DNA from: Oxynema aestuarii AP17
GTDB taxonomy: Bacteria; Cyanobacteriota; Cyanobacteriia; Cyanobacteriales; Laspinemataceae
Direction: 5' to 3'
Length of the DNA stretch: 64,000 bases
Assembly (NCBI RefSeq): GCF_012295525.1
Contig: NZ_CP051167.1
Coordinates: 5,253,501 to 5,317,500 of the forward strand
Shown in pieces: positions 1-8,988 of this stretch. The notes under the pieces were generated by a model. The model saw only the letters and a list, made by a program, of their open reading frames with translations, did not search any database and was not told the DNA's origin. The position numbers and the translations under genes were made by a program. Every line of letters starts with the position of its first letter. Position 1 is the first letter of the stretch.

Positions 1-1624
1 CCGTTCCTAAAATCTGTTTGGGATTTCCATCCGGCGTGCGCGCAAAAATGACTTCCCGACTATTCAACCAGTACCAAGTCCCACTTTTCGATCGCATCCG
101 ATATTCGATTTCAAAAAATTCCCCATCGGAACCGTTGATAATTTTCTCAAGGTAGCTCGGATATCGAGCAAAATCATCCGGATGCATTAAGGTCGGTAAA
201 ACGGTGTTTCCCATGGCAGCAATCTCGGCTTTATTGTAGCCCAGCATCGCGGCAATGTTGCGATTAATAAAGACATTTCGCCGTTCTTCGATGTCGTAAA
301 TATAGATAATATTGGGATTGGCTTCGGCGACTTGTTCGATAAAGTGCTGACTGGCGCGCACTTCTTCCTCAGCTTGTTTGCGATCGCTGATATTAAAACT
401 GGTCGAGATAATGCGATCGATGCGATTTTCAGCGTCAAATAAGGGGGTTAAGTTGGTAATCCACCAACTTGGTTCACCTTCAGATAAAAGCGATTGTTCA
501 TAAACGATCTGTTTGACCGATCGCAGACAGCTTTTATATCGCTCGCAAACGGTTTTAGCGATTTCCGGCGAGAACAGATCCTCGGGGGACTTTCCCTCGA
601 CTTCGCGCGATCGCAAACCCAAAAGTTTCTCCTGCATTCGGTTGATTCCTAAAAAGCGAAATTCGCCATTTTCTTCGACATTAACGACGGCGATCGCTGC
701 TTCAATGCCGTTGTAAATTGACTGTAAAAACTGCTCTCGTTCGACGAGTATTTCTTCCGATCGCAGGCGATCGCTGATATTAACTAAAGTTGCGGTTAAC
801 TGCTCGATTTCGCCATGGTCATCACGACTACAAGAAAGACAGACGCGAGTATGGACAATTTCTCCATTTTTCCCCAGCCACCGCTTGTTAAAAATGGCAA
901 TATTTTTTTGGCTATTGTAAATTTGCCTCAGATGTTCTAACTCCTGGTTCACATCCTCTGGATGGGTAAATTCATCCCAGGATTTAAACATTAAGTCGCC
1001 GAGAGAATAATTCAGCCAGTGGCAAAAGCTCGGATTGAGATCTAACCACGGTTCTCCCCCTGGGATTTGTCCTAAATTCGGTCTAATTTTATAAAAACCA
1101 ACTAAAGGATTATTAAAATAACTTTGCCAAAAAATTTTGTTGTTACTTTCTCGTGAAGTTTGATGTTCTAAATGATGGTAACATGAAGCCCAGCGAATTA
1201 AACGAACTAATAAGTCGCGATCGTATCGACCTTTAACAATATATTCGTCAAGCCAAGACTCGGATAAAGAAATTGCCCATTCTTCTTGACTTTCATCGAC
1301 GATCGCGACGAGGGGAATGCCTTGATTTTTGCAATTGCACTGGCTAAATGCTTCAATTTCTGTTTCGGAAATTCCAGATAAGTTAATGAAAATAATGTCA
1401 AATTGTTCTACAGTAATAATAAAACCAGCTTCGCTAAGGGTCAGGCATTTCCAGAGCGTAAATTGAAAATTTTTATAAGGGCGATCGAGCATGGTGGCGA
1501 TCGCCTTCTGCTCGCTGGAATGTTCGTCAATCAAGAGAACGTTGACATCGATCGTCGGATTGGCTGTTTCTTTAGAACTCGTCATTTTTCCCAAATCAAA
1601 TATTTGATTAATCACATTGACCAT
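1..1624 (-). CDS. Multi-PAS sensor protein with N-terminal receiver-like domain (3' part outside window)
   Basis: The minus-strand frame stays open from ATG 1624 to the left edge, so only the N-terminal ~541 residues are visible. Residues ~15-125 look like a response-regulator receiver: an acidic pair follows the first beta strand (LLIDEH) and the conserved lysine is in a VKG motif. The expected phospho-acceptor Asp is Asn (FINLSG, residue ~81), so this looks like a pseudo-receiver. At least three PAS/PAC units follow, with PAC-type motifs such as HPEDV, HPDDF and YRMRSKSGTWYWLN. A histidine kinase or GGDEF output probably lies outside the window (inference). A second ATG at 1585, preceded by a weak GGGAAA, is an alternative start. 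No ligand or partner can be named. Confidence 0.85.
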   Translation of the reverse strand, partial: MVNVINQIFDLGKMTSSKETANPTIDVNVLLIDEHSSEQKAIATMLDRPYKNFQFTLWKCLTLSEAGFIITVEQFDIIFINLSGISETEIEAFSQCNCKNQGIPLVAIVDESQEEWAISLSESWLDEYIVKGRYDRDLLVRLIRWASCYHHLEHQTSRESNNKIFWQSYFNNPLVGFYKIRPNLGQIPGGEPWLDLNPSFCHWLNYSLGDLMFKSWDEFTHPEDVNQELEHLRQIYNSQKNIAIFNKRWLGKNGEIVHTRVCLSCSRDDHGEIEQLTATLVNISDRLRSEEILVEREQFLQSIYNGIEAAIAVVNVEENGEFRFLGINRMQEKLLGLRSREVEGKSPEDLFSPEIAKTVCERYKSCLRSVKQIVYEQSLLSEGEPSWWITNLTPLFDAENRIDRIISTSFNISDRKQAEEEVRASQHFIEQVAEANPNIIYIYDIEERRNVFINRNIAAMLGYNKAEIAAMGNTVLPTLMHPDDFARYPSYLEKIINGSDGEFFEIEYRMRSKSGTWYWLNSREVIFARTPDGNPKQILGT

Positions 1625-1663
1625 AATACTGTTCTTGAAAAATTGATTTTACACGGGAGATAA

Positions 1664-2317
1664 GCTATCCTCAAAGGCAATCGACTCATCGCTCTTGAGG
1701 GAGATTTGACCGCTTGTCCTTCACCGATTACAATTGGCGTTCCGTCACCTCATCGATGCTCGGTCGTGGAGTAGGCGATCGTTTCCGTACGAGTTTGGAT
1801 TCGCTCTAGCCTCACTCTTCTTCAGATCTTAAAAGAGCCTACACGAGTACAGTCAATTGAAAAAAGTTGTTGAAATTCGCATTCGCGGTTGACAGGCTAA
1901 CAAAAATCCTGACTTCTACGGAGGAAGTCCTCCGGTTGAGTGGAATGCTCTAAATATAGATGCTATAATAGAAGGTTGCAATATTTCTCAAAAAGCACTA
2001 TACGATCGCGGCTCAGCGCCGATCCCCTCAAAAGCAGTTTCGATCTGTGCGCGGCGTCGCCATTGCCCAAAAGTCCTGAAATGACGGTGCTACTGTGTTA
2101 TGTAGGGCAAGACGTCTTGCAGTTTGGGGTCTTGGGTTAGAGTTAAAGGAATTAGTACATAAATCGTTGTTTTTGTCAACTCCAAAAAGTAGGTTAATTT
2201 AGAGTGCAATGGGACAACTCCCGGAGAAAAGAGTCTACATTTTAGCAATTGACCTCGGTCGAACGAGAACTTTATCCGCTCGAAAGCTTGATGTAGCTCG
2301 CTTTAGGAACCCTTGAG
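1664..2317. other. Non-coding region with one short hairpin
   Basis: About 650 bases between divergent genes. No convincing ORF is present. One tight inverted repeat, CGGAGG-AAGT-CCTCCG, lies at 1919-1934. A TATAAT at 1964-1969 has no well-spaced -35 box. The promoter of the downstream AAA gene probably lies near the 3' end, but I cannot place it. Confidence 0.5.
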
Positions 2318-3670
2318 ATGACCATCGACCAAGTCGTACAACTGTTAAATGCGAGCTTGTCCCAACCCTTGACCGAACTACAAGAATGGATGTTGCGGCG
2401 CTCCTGGGAGGGACAAACCTATGCGGATATGGCAGCTCAACTCAATTATTCGGCGCAATACTTACGCAGTAAAGCCGCATCGGAACTCTGGCCGATTTTA
2501 AGCGAATTTTGGGGAGAATCGATTTCTAAGCCGAATTTGCGATCGCAGTTGGAAGCGTGTCCCCTCAGCCGAGAACAACAGCAATTACTCGAAACTCTCA
2601 ATCGCACTTATCCTTACGAACTACCTAATTTTCCCAGTGGTCCGGTTCCCCTCGATTCGCCTTTATATATCGATCGCCCCCCCATCGAAGAACTCGCCTA
2701 TCAAGAACTCACTCGTCCGGGAACGGTCATCCGCATCAAAGCACCCCGGTTGATGGGTAAAAGTTCGCTGATGTTGCGCATGGCCGATCGCGCACGCCAG
2801 CTTAACTATCATATCGTCAAACTGGATTTTCAAGAAGCCGATGCCAGTATTTTTAACAGTAGCGATCGCTTTTTGCGCTGGTTGAGTGCCAATGTCACCC
2901 GACAGTTACAACTCGACCTCCACCTCGATGATTACTGGTTTGAAGAAATCGGGAGTAAAGTTAGTTGTACGAGTTACTTTGAAGAATATTTACTCTCTCA
3001 AATCGAGACCCCTCTACTTTTTATTCTCAATGAAGTTAATGTAGTTTTTGAATATCCGGAAATTGCGCGAGATTTCCTCCCTCTTTTGCGTTTTTGGCAC
3101 GAGCAAGCTAAACAAAGAGAAAACTGGACAAAACTGCGATTAATTGTAATTTATTCGACGGAAGTTTATATTCCCCTTAATGTCAATCAATCTCCTTTTA
3201 ATGTCGGATTGCCCCTGAGTTTACCACCGTTTAGTCTCGCTCAAACTCAAGAATTAGCTCGCCGTCACGGACTGGATTGGTCTAACTCGAAAGAAGCCAA
3301 AGAATTGAGGGATTTTGTGGGCGGACATCCTTACTTAATCCGGATCGCGCTTTATTATCTCTGTCAATCCGGTCAATCGTTAACTCTGAAGCAACTTTTA
3401 GCAGAAGCTTCTAGCGATACTGGAATTTACGGCGATCGCTTGAGAAACTTGCTGTTAACGCTCAAACAAAATCCCCAACTTTACGACGCTTTTAGAAAAG
3501 TGATTTCCAGCGATCGCCCCGTCCTTTTAGAACCGATCGCCGCCTATAAATTGGATTGTTTGGGTTTAGTTCGTTGTTCGACGGATGGCTGTGCAATTTC
3601 CTGTGAATTGTACCGCCGGTATTTTGAGTTTCATTTCCGGAATCTCCAATTCGGGAGTGATAGTTGCTAG
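2318..3670 (+). CDS. vMAP-type HTH / AAA-like NTPase (AAA_35 family)
   Basis: A 450-residue protein. Residues 1-80 match the helix-turn-helix seen at the N terminus of 'vWA-MoxR-associated' proteins (motifs LQEWMLRRSWEGQTYADMA and SAQYLRSKAASELW). Residues ~100-440 are an AAA-like STAND-type ATPase of the cyanobacterial AAA_35 type, with P-loop APRLMGKSSLML. The Walker B strand reads FILNEVNVVF: both acidic positions that normally read D-E-x-D are Asn (N238, N241), with only E239 kept. ATP binding is plausible but hydrolysis may be weak (inference). These proteins are thought to act as signalling or conflict-system switches. The next gene encodes a second AAA_35 protein on the same strand, 325 bases away. 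Confidence 0.85.
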   Translation: MTIDQVVQLLNASLSQPLTELQEWMLRRSWEGQTYADMAAQLNYSAQYLRSKAASELWPILSEFWGESISKPNLRSQLEACPLSREQQQLLETLNRTYPYELPNFPSGPVPLDSPLYIDRPPIEELAYQELTRPGTVIRIKAPRLMGKSSLMLRMADRARQLNYHIVKLDFQEADASIFNSSDRFLRWLSANVTRQLQLDLHLDDYWFEEIGSKVSCTSYFEEYLLSQIETPLLFILNEVNVVFEYPEIARDFLPLLRFWHEQAKQRENWTKLRLIVIYSTEVYIPLNVNQSPFNVGLPLSLPPFSLAQTQELARRHGLDWSNSKEAKELRDFVGGHPYLIRIALYYLCQSGQSLTLKQLLAEASSDTGIYGDRLRNLLLTLKQNPQLYDAFRKVISSDRPVLLEPIAAYKLDCLGLVRCSTDGCAISCELYRRYFEFHFRNLQFGSDSC

Positions 3671-3995
3671 GTTAAAGGATTTTTTATGGCTTAAGCCGTT
3701 TTACTTTTAAAATCTACAGGAGGAACGAAATTGCCGGGATGAGTGTCCCACCAAAAACCTTATTTAATCGCACTTTTGAGAACATCACTGACTCGATCTC
3801 TTTAAATGTCTATAAAAATTCTCAATCAGTCAAATCACCGTAGGGACACGGCATTGCCGTTTCCCTACAATCCTTATTGTTATTTATCGAATCCTTCTCA
3901 ATCACTAATTGTTGACGTAAAAACTAGCTACATTAAAAATATTTTGCGATATATCAATTGCACAACTTATCGACAATTATTATAGTCCATCTATC
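3671..3995. other. Non-coding spacer with cyanobacterial inverted repeat
   Basis: 325 bases between two same-strand AAA genes. It carries one imperfect palindrome at 3840-3868 (arms GTAGGGACACGGC and GCCGTTTCCCTAC), a common interspersed hairpin of cyanobacterial genomes. The rest is AT-rich, and the promoter of the WD40 gene probably lies there. Confidence 0.6.
3840..3868. repeat. Interspersed palindromic repeat
   Basis: A 29-nt near-palindrome, 5' arm GTAGGGACACGGC and 3' arm GCCGTTTCCCTAC, with one mismatch. It could form a hairpin in RNA from either strand. Confidence 0.7.
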
Positions 3996-6900
3996 ATGGT
4001 TATGAGCTTGTATTTTTATCAAGTTGGTGGCAGTTTAGAACCCAATTCGCCCAACTATGTAGTTCGTCCCGCAGACTATCAACTCTACCAGGCTTTAAAA
4101 CAAGGAGATTTTTGTTATTTACTCAATTGCCGACAGATGGGCAAATCTTCATTATTAGTGAGGACTTCCCATCGCTTGCAAGCCGAAGGATATCGTTGTA
4201 CGAGCCTCGATATGAGTGCGATCGGCAGCCAACTGATTACGGCAGAACAATGGTATAAAGGGATCGTTGCCGATTTATGGCGCAGTTTCGAGTTGTTCGG
4301 CAAAGTTAATTTAAAACAGTGGTGGCAAGACAAAAAGGATTTATCGGTCAGCCAGCAATGTAAAGAGTTTATTGAAGATATTTTATTAAAATTTTTCCCA
4401 GATCGAAATATTGTTATTTTTATTGATGAAATTGATAGTCTTCTCTCTCTAGATTTTTGCGTCGATGATTTCTTTGCGCTCATTCGCTTTTTTTTCAATC
4501 AACGGGCGGTCAATCCCGAGTACAAACGGCTGAGTTTTGCGCTCTTTGGAGTGGCGACACCGAGCGATCTGATCGCCGATCGCCAACGAACGCCCTTCAA
4601 TATCGGTCGGGCGATCGCCCTCGATGGATTTACACTGGAGCAAGCGCAACATTTAGCCTTGGGATTCGAGGGTAAAACCAGGGATCCCGAAGCCATCTTA
4701 AAAGCAATCCTAGGGTGGACTGGCGGACAACCCTTTTTAACCCAAAAACTCTGTTATTTAGCCCGAGTTGCCCTGGAATACCCGGCAGACGGCGAGGATT
4801 CTCCGGCCTTACCATTGCTTCCGATCGCGGGAAAAGAACGAGAGTGGATCGAGTTTTTAGTGCGCGATCGCCTCATTTACAATTGGGAAGAACAAGACGA
4901 ACCGGAACATTTAAAAACCATTCGCAATCGTCTGCTCGTCAATTTTCAATCTGCCGCACGCCACCTGAGTTTATACCAAAAACTTTTAGAAAATGGCGAT
5001 TGTGAACTGGACGATTCTCGCGAACAAATCGAGTTATTACTTTCAGGGATAGCGGTCAAACAAAATGGACGGTTGACGGTTAAAAATCGCATTTATCGCG
5101 AAGTTTTCGATCGCGCCTGGGTCAAAGCCCAACTGGATCGTTTACGTCCCTATGCTTCAGCCTTAGACGCTTGGCTAGCTACAGACCGAGAAGATCGTTC
5201 CCGTTTATTACGGGGTCGAGCTCTCGCCGACGCCCGCCTTTGGGCGCAAGGAAAGCGGTTGAGCGATGCGGACTATCAATTCCTCGCCGCTTCCGAACAG
5301 TTCGATCGCGAAATCGTCCAGCAAGCCTTAGAAGCGCAACGAGTGCGCGAAGTCGAAGGGCGACTGAAGGAACAGCACAAACGCTTGGCGTTAGAACGAG
5401 AAAATGCGCGGCGACAACGAACCTTTATTCTGGTACTGAGTGGGGTGTTAGCGGTGGCGGTGGCTTTAGGTGTTTGTGCGCTGTGGCAGTACCGAGAGGC
5501 GATCTCCAGCGAACGGCGATCGCGCGTCAGTGCGGTCCAAGCGCTAGTGTCGTCTTCTCAAGCCTTGTTCGCGTCAGAGCGCAATTTAGATGCCCTCGTC
5601 GAGGCGATCGCGGCCCACCAAGCCCTAGACCGCCTCCCGTCCGCCCCGAAACCCTTACAAACCGAGGTACAGGGGGTTTTGCAACAGGCACTCTACAGTG
5701 CGACGGAAGTCAACCGTTTTTCGGGACATCTCGGCTGGGTGTTGGCGGTGGAAAGCTCTCCCGATGGCCGACGGGTTGCTACGGGCAGCAACGATCGCAC
5801 CGTGAGGCTTTGGAAACCCGATGGGACGCTCTTATCCACCCTTCCCCACGGTCACACCGTTCACGCCCTGGCATTCAGTGCGGACAGTCAATCCTTAGTG
5901 ACCTCCAACTTAAATGGGATGGTCTATACATGGGATCGCGATGGCAGGGCGATCGGCAATTTTCGCGCTCACGATAGCGCCATTTGGGACGTAGCCGTCA
6001 GTCCGGACGGAAAACGAATTGCGACCGCCAGCGAAGACGGGACGATCGCCCTGTGGAGCTTCCAAGGACAACTCCTCGCGACCCTCACGGGACATCAGGG
6101 AGCGGTTTGGGGAGTCGCTTTCAGTCCCGATGGCAAGTTGATTGCCTCCGGTAGTGAAGACCGCACCCTTCGGATTTGGACGGCGGACGGCAAGGCGGCG
6201 ACCAAAATTGACGCCCACGAGGCGGCGGTCTGGGATGTCGAGTTTGCTTTGTTAGAGGTTGACGGAGGCGAACAAAAGCAGACAGTCATTTCGGCGAGTG
6301 CCGATCGCACGATCGGTCTGTGGAACCCTGACGGAATGGCGATTTCCACCATCGAGGGTCACGAATCGGAAGTGTTTGAAATCGCAGTCAGTGCCGATGG
6401 CAAGCAAATCGCCTCTGCCAGTGCGGATAAAACAGTCCGCCTCTGGACGTCCCAGGGAATGCCCCTCAAGGTTTTCAAAGGCCATCAAAGTAGTATTCGC
6501 GGGGTTACGTTGCTCGGCAGTCGGGGGACGATTATCTCCGCCAGCGATGACTCTACGGTACGACTTTGGAAGCCGAACCGCCATTTTTCACAGAAAATCG
6601 TCGCCCATCGGGGGACGATTTGGGATATCGATTACAGTCCCGACGGAGAGCTCGTCGGGACTGGTAGCAACGATCGCACCCTGAAACTGTGGACGAGAGA
6701 CGGGAGCTTAGTGCGATCGTTAACGACCTCTGAAGCAGCCGTTCTAGGAATTGGATTTCTTCCAGGGAAGAGCGCTTCTGGAGTAACCTGGGTTGCCTCC
6801 GCCAACAGCGATCGCACCATTAAAGTGTGGCAACTCGACGGAACTTTAGTACAAACGCTTGCCGGACACGATGGAGGGGTTTTGGATATTACCCCTTCTC

Positions 6901-7559
6901 CCAAGGGCGATCGGTGGGTCTCTGCCAGCGACGATAAAACCATCAAACTGTGGACTCGTGACGGTCAGTTACTCAAAACCCTGGTCGGACATCAGACCAG
7001 AGTCTACGATGTCGATTTTACGCCGGATGCGCGACGGTTGGTTTCAGCGAGTGAAGATGGCACAATTCGGGTCTGGAGTACAGACGGTGAATTATTAAAA
7101 ACCATCGACGCCCATCAAAGCGGTATTTGGCAAGTGGCTGTCAGTCCCGACGGACAGAGGATTGCCAGTGCGAGTCTCGACGATACGATCGCCCTGTGGA
7201 CGATTGAGGGTGAATTAGTCAAAACCCTTGAGGGATCTGGTATGGGCATCACTTCGATCGATTGGAGTGCCGACGGTCGGATGCTAGTGAGTGGCGGCGC
7301 TTCGGGGGTCGTGCAACTGCGCGACGCCGAGGGCAACGAGATCGCGGTGTTGAAGGGTCATCAGGGTAATGTTTGGGGAGTGGCGTTCAGCCCCGACGGC
7401 AAGCAAATCGCATCGGTCGGGGACGATCGCGCCCTGATTCTCTGGGATGTGGAGCGGATTGTCAATCTCGATCCGGTGGCTTACGGTTGCGATCTAATTC
7501 GCGATTACTTGCACACGAATTCGCAACTGAAAGAGGAACAACGGCAGTTGTGCGATTGA
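3996..7559 (+). CDS. AAA_35 NTPase - transmembrane - 14x WD40 protein
   Basis: 1187 residues. Residues 1-~390 form an AAA_35-type domain opening SLYFYQVGGSLEPNSP, with P-loop CRQMGKSSLL and an intact Walker B IVIFIDEIDSLL. A charged helix (~430-475) leads to one membrane segment at ~476-497 (FILVLSGVLAVAVALGVCAL). From ~570 to ~1150 there are 14 WD40 repeats, each ending in an xLW-type motif, the number needed for two seven-bladed propellers. This architecture is common in filamentous cyanobacteria and is read as a nucleotide-gated signalling scaffold; its partners are unknown. An ATG at 4002 is an alternative start. No terminator with a T-run directly follows. Confidence 0.9.
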   Translation: MVMSLYFYQVGGSLEPNSPNYVVRPADYQLYQALKQGDFCYLLNCRQMGKSSLLVRTSHRLQAEGYRCTSLDMSAIGSQLITAEQWYKGIVADLWRSFELFGKVNLKQWWQDKKDLSVSQQCKEFIEDILLKFFPDRNIVIFIDEIDSLLSLDFCVDDFFALIRFFFNQRAVNPEYKRLSFALFGVATPSDLIADRQRTPFNIGRAIALDGFTLEQAQHLALGFEGKTRDPEAILKAILGWTGGQPFLTQKLCYLARVALEYPADGEDSPALPLLPIAGKEREWIEFLVRDRLIYNWEEQDEPEHLKTIRNRLLVNFQSAARHLSLYQKLLENGDCELDDSREQIELLLSGIAVKQNGRLTVKNRIYREVFDRAWVKAQLDRLRPYASALDAWLATDREDRSRLLRGRALADARLWAQGKRLSDADYQFLAASEQFDREIVQQALEAQRVREVEGRLKEQHKRLALERENARRQRTFILVLSGVLAVAVALGVCALWQYREAISSERRSRVSAVQALVSSSQALFASERNLDALVEAIAAHQALDRLPSAPKPLQTEVQGVLQQALYSATEVNRFSGHLGWVLAVESSPDGRRVATGSNDRTVRLWKPDGTLLSTLPHGHTVHALAFSADSQSLVTSNLNGMVYTWDRDGRAIGNFRAHDSAIWDVAVSPDGKRIATASEDGTIALWSFQGQLLATLTGHQGAVWGVAFSPDGKLIASGSEDRTLRIWTADGKAATKIDAHEAAVWDVEFALLEVDGGEQKQTVISASADRTIGLWNPDGMAISTIEGHESEVFEIAVSADGKQIASASADKTVRLWTSQGMPLKVFKGHQSSIRGVTLLGSRGTIISASDDSTVRLWKPNRHFSQKIVAHRGTIWDIDYSPDGELVGTGSNDRTLKLWTRDGSLVRSLTTSEAAVLGIGFLPGKSASGVTWVASANSDRTIKVWQLDGTLVQTLAGHDGGVLDITPSPKGDRWVSASDDKTIKLWTRDGQLLKTLVGHQTRVYDVDFTPDARRLVSASEDGTIRVWSTDGELLKTIDAHQSGIWQVAVSPDGQRIASASLDDTIALWTIEGELVKTLEGSGMGITSIDWSADGRMLVSGGASGVVQLRDAEGNEIAVLKGHQGNVWGVAFSPDGKQIASVGDDRALILWDVERIVNLDPVAYGCDLIRDYLHTNSQLKEEQRQLCD

Positions 7560-7757
7560 CGGTGATGCGTTTTGTCGAGCGTATTCGACTCAATAATAAT
7601 CCTCACTCTTTAAGAATACACGAATAGAATTCAAAAAAAATTTGCCCTTCCCTTAGAGAGTGACTATAGATTTGTGATACTAAAACTACAATATAGATAT
7701 TTTAAATAGATATTTAAAATAGATATTTCAAGTCAGCTCGATACAATTACAACCGTT

Positions 7758-7858
7758 CCCGTAGGGTCCGCCATAGCCTAGCCTACGGGAAGCCGCTTCG
7801 CCTCTACGGCATAGCTTCGTGCTTTGCGCTTAGCGACTCCGAAAGAGTTAGGCGGATC
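7758..7858. repeat. Complex palindromic repeat
   Basis: Nested inverted repeats. CCCGTAGG (7758-7765) pairs with CCTACGGG (7782-7789), and TCCGCC (7767-7772) pairs with GGCGGA (7851-7856). The interior contains CGAAG/CTTCG and GCCGTAG/CTACGGC arms. This is typical of dispersed palindromic elements in filamentous cyanobacteria and has no coding potential. Confidence 0.7.
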
Positions 7859-7889
7859 GCGGAACTTCTGCACGATCGCCAGATCGCGC

Positions 7890-7911
7890 AGGGGCGCTGG
7901 CCAGCGCCCCT
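7890..7911. terminator. GC-rich perfect palindrome between convergent genes
   Basis: AGGGGCGCTGG/CCAGCGCCCCT is an 11-bp perfect inverted repeat with no loop bases, between the end of the WD40 gene and the end of ssb. It has no long T-run on either side, so it may be a dispersed repeat rather than a true terminator. It could still stall convergent transcription. Confidence 0.45.
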
Positions 7912-7926
7912 ACTACCCTTTTCGGT

Positions 7927-8433
7927 CTAAAACGGGATTTCGTCGTCCATGTCGTCGTCACTGTCGTTGAAACTGGGAGCTGTCGGACGGGGGGTGGGGG
8001 GCGGTGGTGCTGCCGGACGGGAGGGCTGCGATCGCTCCACCGGGGGTTCCGGGCGGCGCGATTCCATGCTCACCAAGTTACTCGGTGCGGGCGATCGCGC
8101 GGCGGTGGGAGCGGGGGCGGTTTGGGAGGCGCTACCGTCGAGGCGATGAACCCGTTGCACGGTCAGTTCGGCGCGTTTCTCCTTATAGCCCTGGGGCATT
8201 TCCCGGGTTTCCATTTTGAGGCGCCCTTCGAGGACGACGCGATCGCCGAGTTTGAAGTCGTTGTGGATTTCCTCGGCACGATTGCCCCAGCCGACGACTT
8301 TGAGCGTTTCCGGGGGATCGTCGGAGCGCAGTGCGGGGAATTGCACCAACATCTCGGCGATCGCCAGGTTGTCATTTGTATATCGCAATTGCGGCGCTTC
8401 AATAATTTCCGCCATTAAAATACAACTATTCAT
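7927..8433 (-). CDS. ssb: Single-stranded DNA-binding protein
   Basis: 168 residues. An OB-fold of about 100 residues opens MNSCILMAEIIEAPQLRY and includes VVGWGNRAEEI, LGDRVVLEGRL and a basic stretch near YKEKRAELTV. A Pro/Ser/Ala-rich linker (~105-155) and an acidic tip ending DDEIPF follow. That tip is the docking peptide of bacterial SSBs for replication and repair partners. The protein coats single-stranded DNA in replication, recombination and repair. The gene is monocistronic and converges on the WD40 gene. Start ATG at 8433; an in-frame ATG at residue 7 is an alternative. Confidence 0.93.
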   Translation of the reverse strand: MNSCILMAEIIEAPQLRYTNDNLAIAEMLVQFPALRSDDPPETLKVVGWGNRAEEIHNDFKLGDRVVLEGRLKMETREMPQGYKEKRAELTVQRVHRLDGSASQTAPAPTAARSPAPSNLVSMESRRPEPPVERSQPSRPAAPPPPTPRPTAPSFNDSDDDMDDEIPF

Positions 8434-8575
8434 CGGCTATCTGTCCGTACTTTTCTGTGGGCGATCGCGCAAAACAGGGATCGAGCCTTTAGGGATTATT
8501 TTAAAGGGCAATCGGCGCTTTTGTCTTAGGGGCGATCGGGCCGGGGGCGATCGTCGGCGTGGCCCACCTCAATCC

Positions 8576-8634
8576 CTTGGGAGTGGGAGCATTTTGCTCC
8601 CTACAGAGGTTCCAAATCATTTAGGATTGCTATA
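8576..8634. repeat. Interspersed repeat, copy 1
   Basis: Opens CTTGGGAGTG(G/C)GAGCATT and ends TTTAGG(A/C)T(T/C)GCTATA. A diverged copy lies at 49360-49418 in the same orientation. The internal palindrome GGGAGCATTTTGCTCCC would form a hairpin. Confidence 0.6.
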
Positions 8635-8650
8635 GCAGTCCTCAACGATT

Positions 8651-8851
8651 TGTCGGTGCGGGTGGGAACTCGACAGAGACCACAACGCCGCCATTAATAG
8701 TCTGAAGACTGCCTTGAGTGCGGTAGGGCATACGGGAACTCGGGTCGATGACCCAAATGCTTCTGGAGATTTAACCGCTACCTTGGCGGGTCCCAACCTG
8801 TCAGGGTAAGTCGGATCGTCGAAAGAAGAATCCCCACACCGCGATCGCTAA
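8651..8851 (+). pseudogene. Relic of an IS200/IS605-type TnpB C terminus
   Basis: Reading from 8651 gives CRCGWELDRDHNAAIN, followed by a stretch containing AVGHTGTR. After a stop at 8807-8809 it continues VGSSKEESPHRD and stops again. This matches the end of cyanobacterial TnpB proteins: the second half of the zinc ribbon, then the DRDxNAAxN motif with the last RuvC Asp, then the variable GHTG tail. No upstream part, start codon or transposase end is visible, so this is a decayed fragment. It is too short and broken to encode an active RNA-guided nuclease. Confidence 0.7.
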
Positions 8852-8988
8852 GGAGCGTCAAAGACTAAAGTAAAGGAAAAATAAGAATCGAAACCTGCCC
8901 TGGAGGGAATCGGAGTCAAGGTCAACCTTCGCCCCCCAAGATCGCCCCTCATTGATTAAACCGTCCACTGTAGATAGAGTGTTTTCTT

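Larger units (their letters stand above)
8434..8988. other. Non-coding region with repeat and IS relic
   Basis: 555 bases between ssb and the thioredoxin-fold gene. It holds an interspersed repeat copy (8576-8634) and a TnpB C-terminal relic (8651-8851). The remaining ~130 bases before the next gene probably hold its promoter, but no clear boxes were found. Confidence 0.6.

Noticed and set aside
1964-1969. TATAAT box as a promoter
   Set aside because: The nearest -35-like TTGAGT is 22 bases away, too far for a standard promoter, and no gene follows closely.
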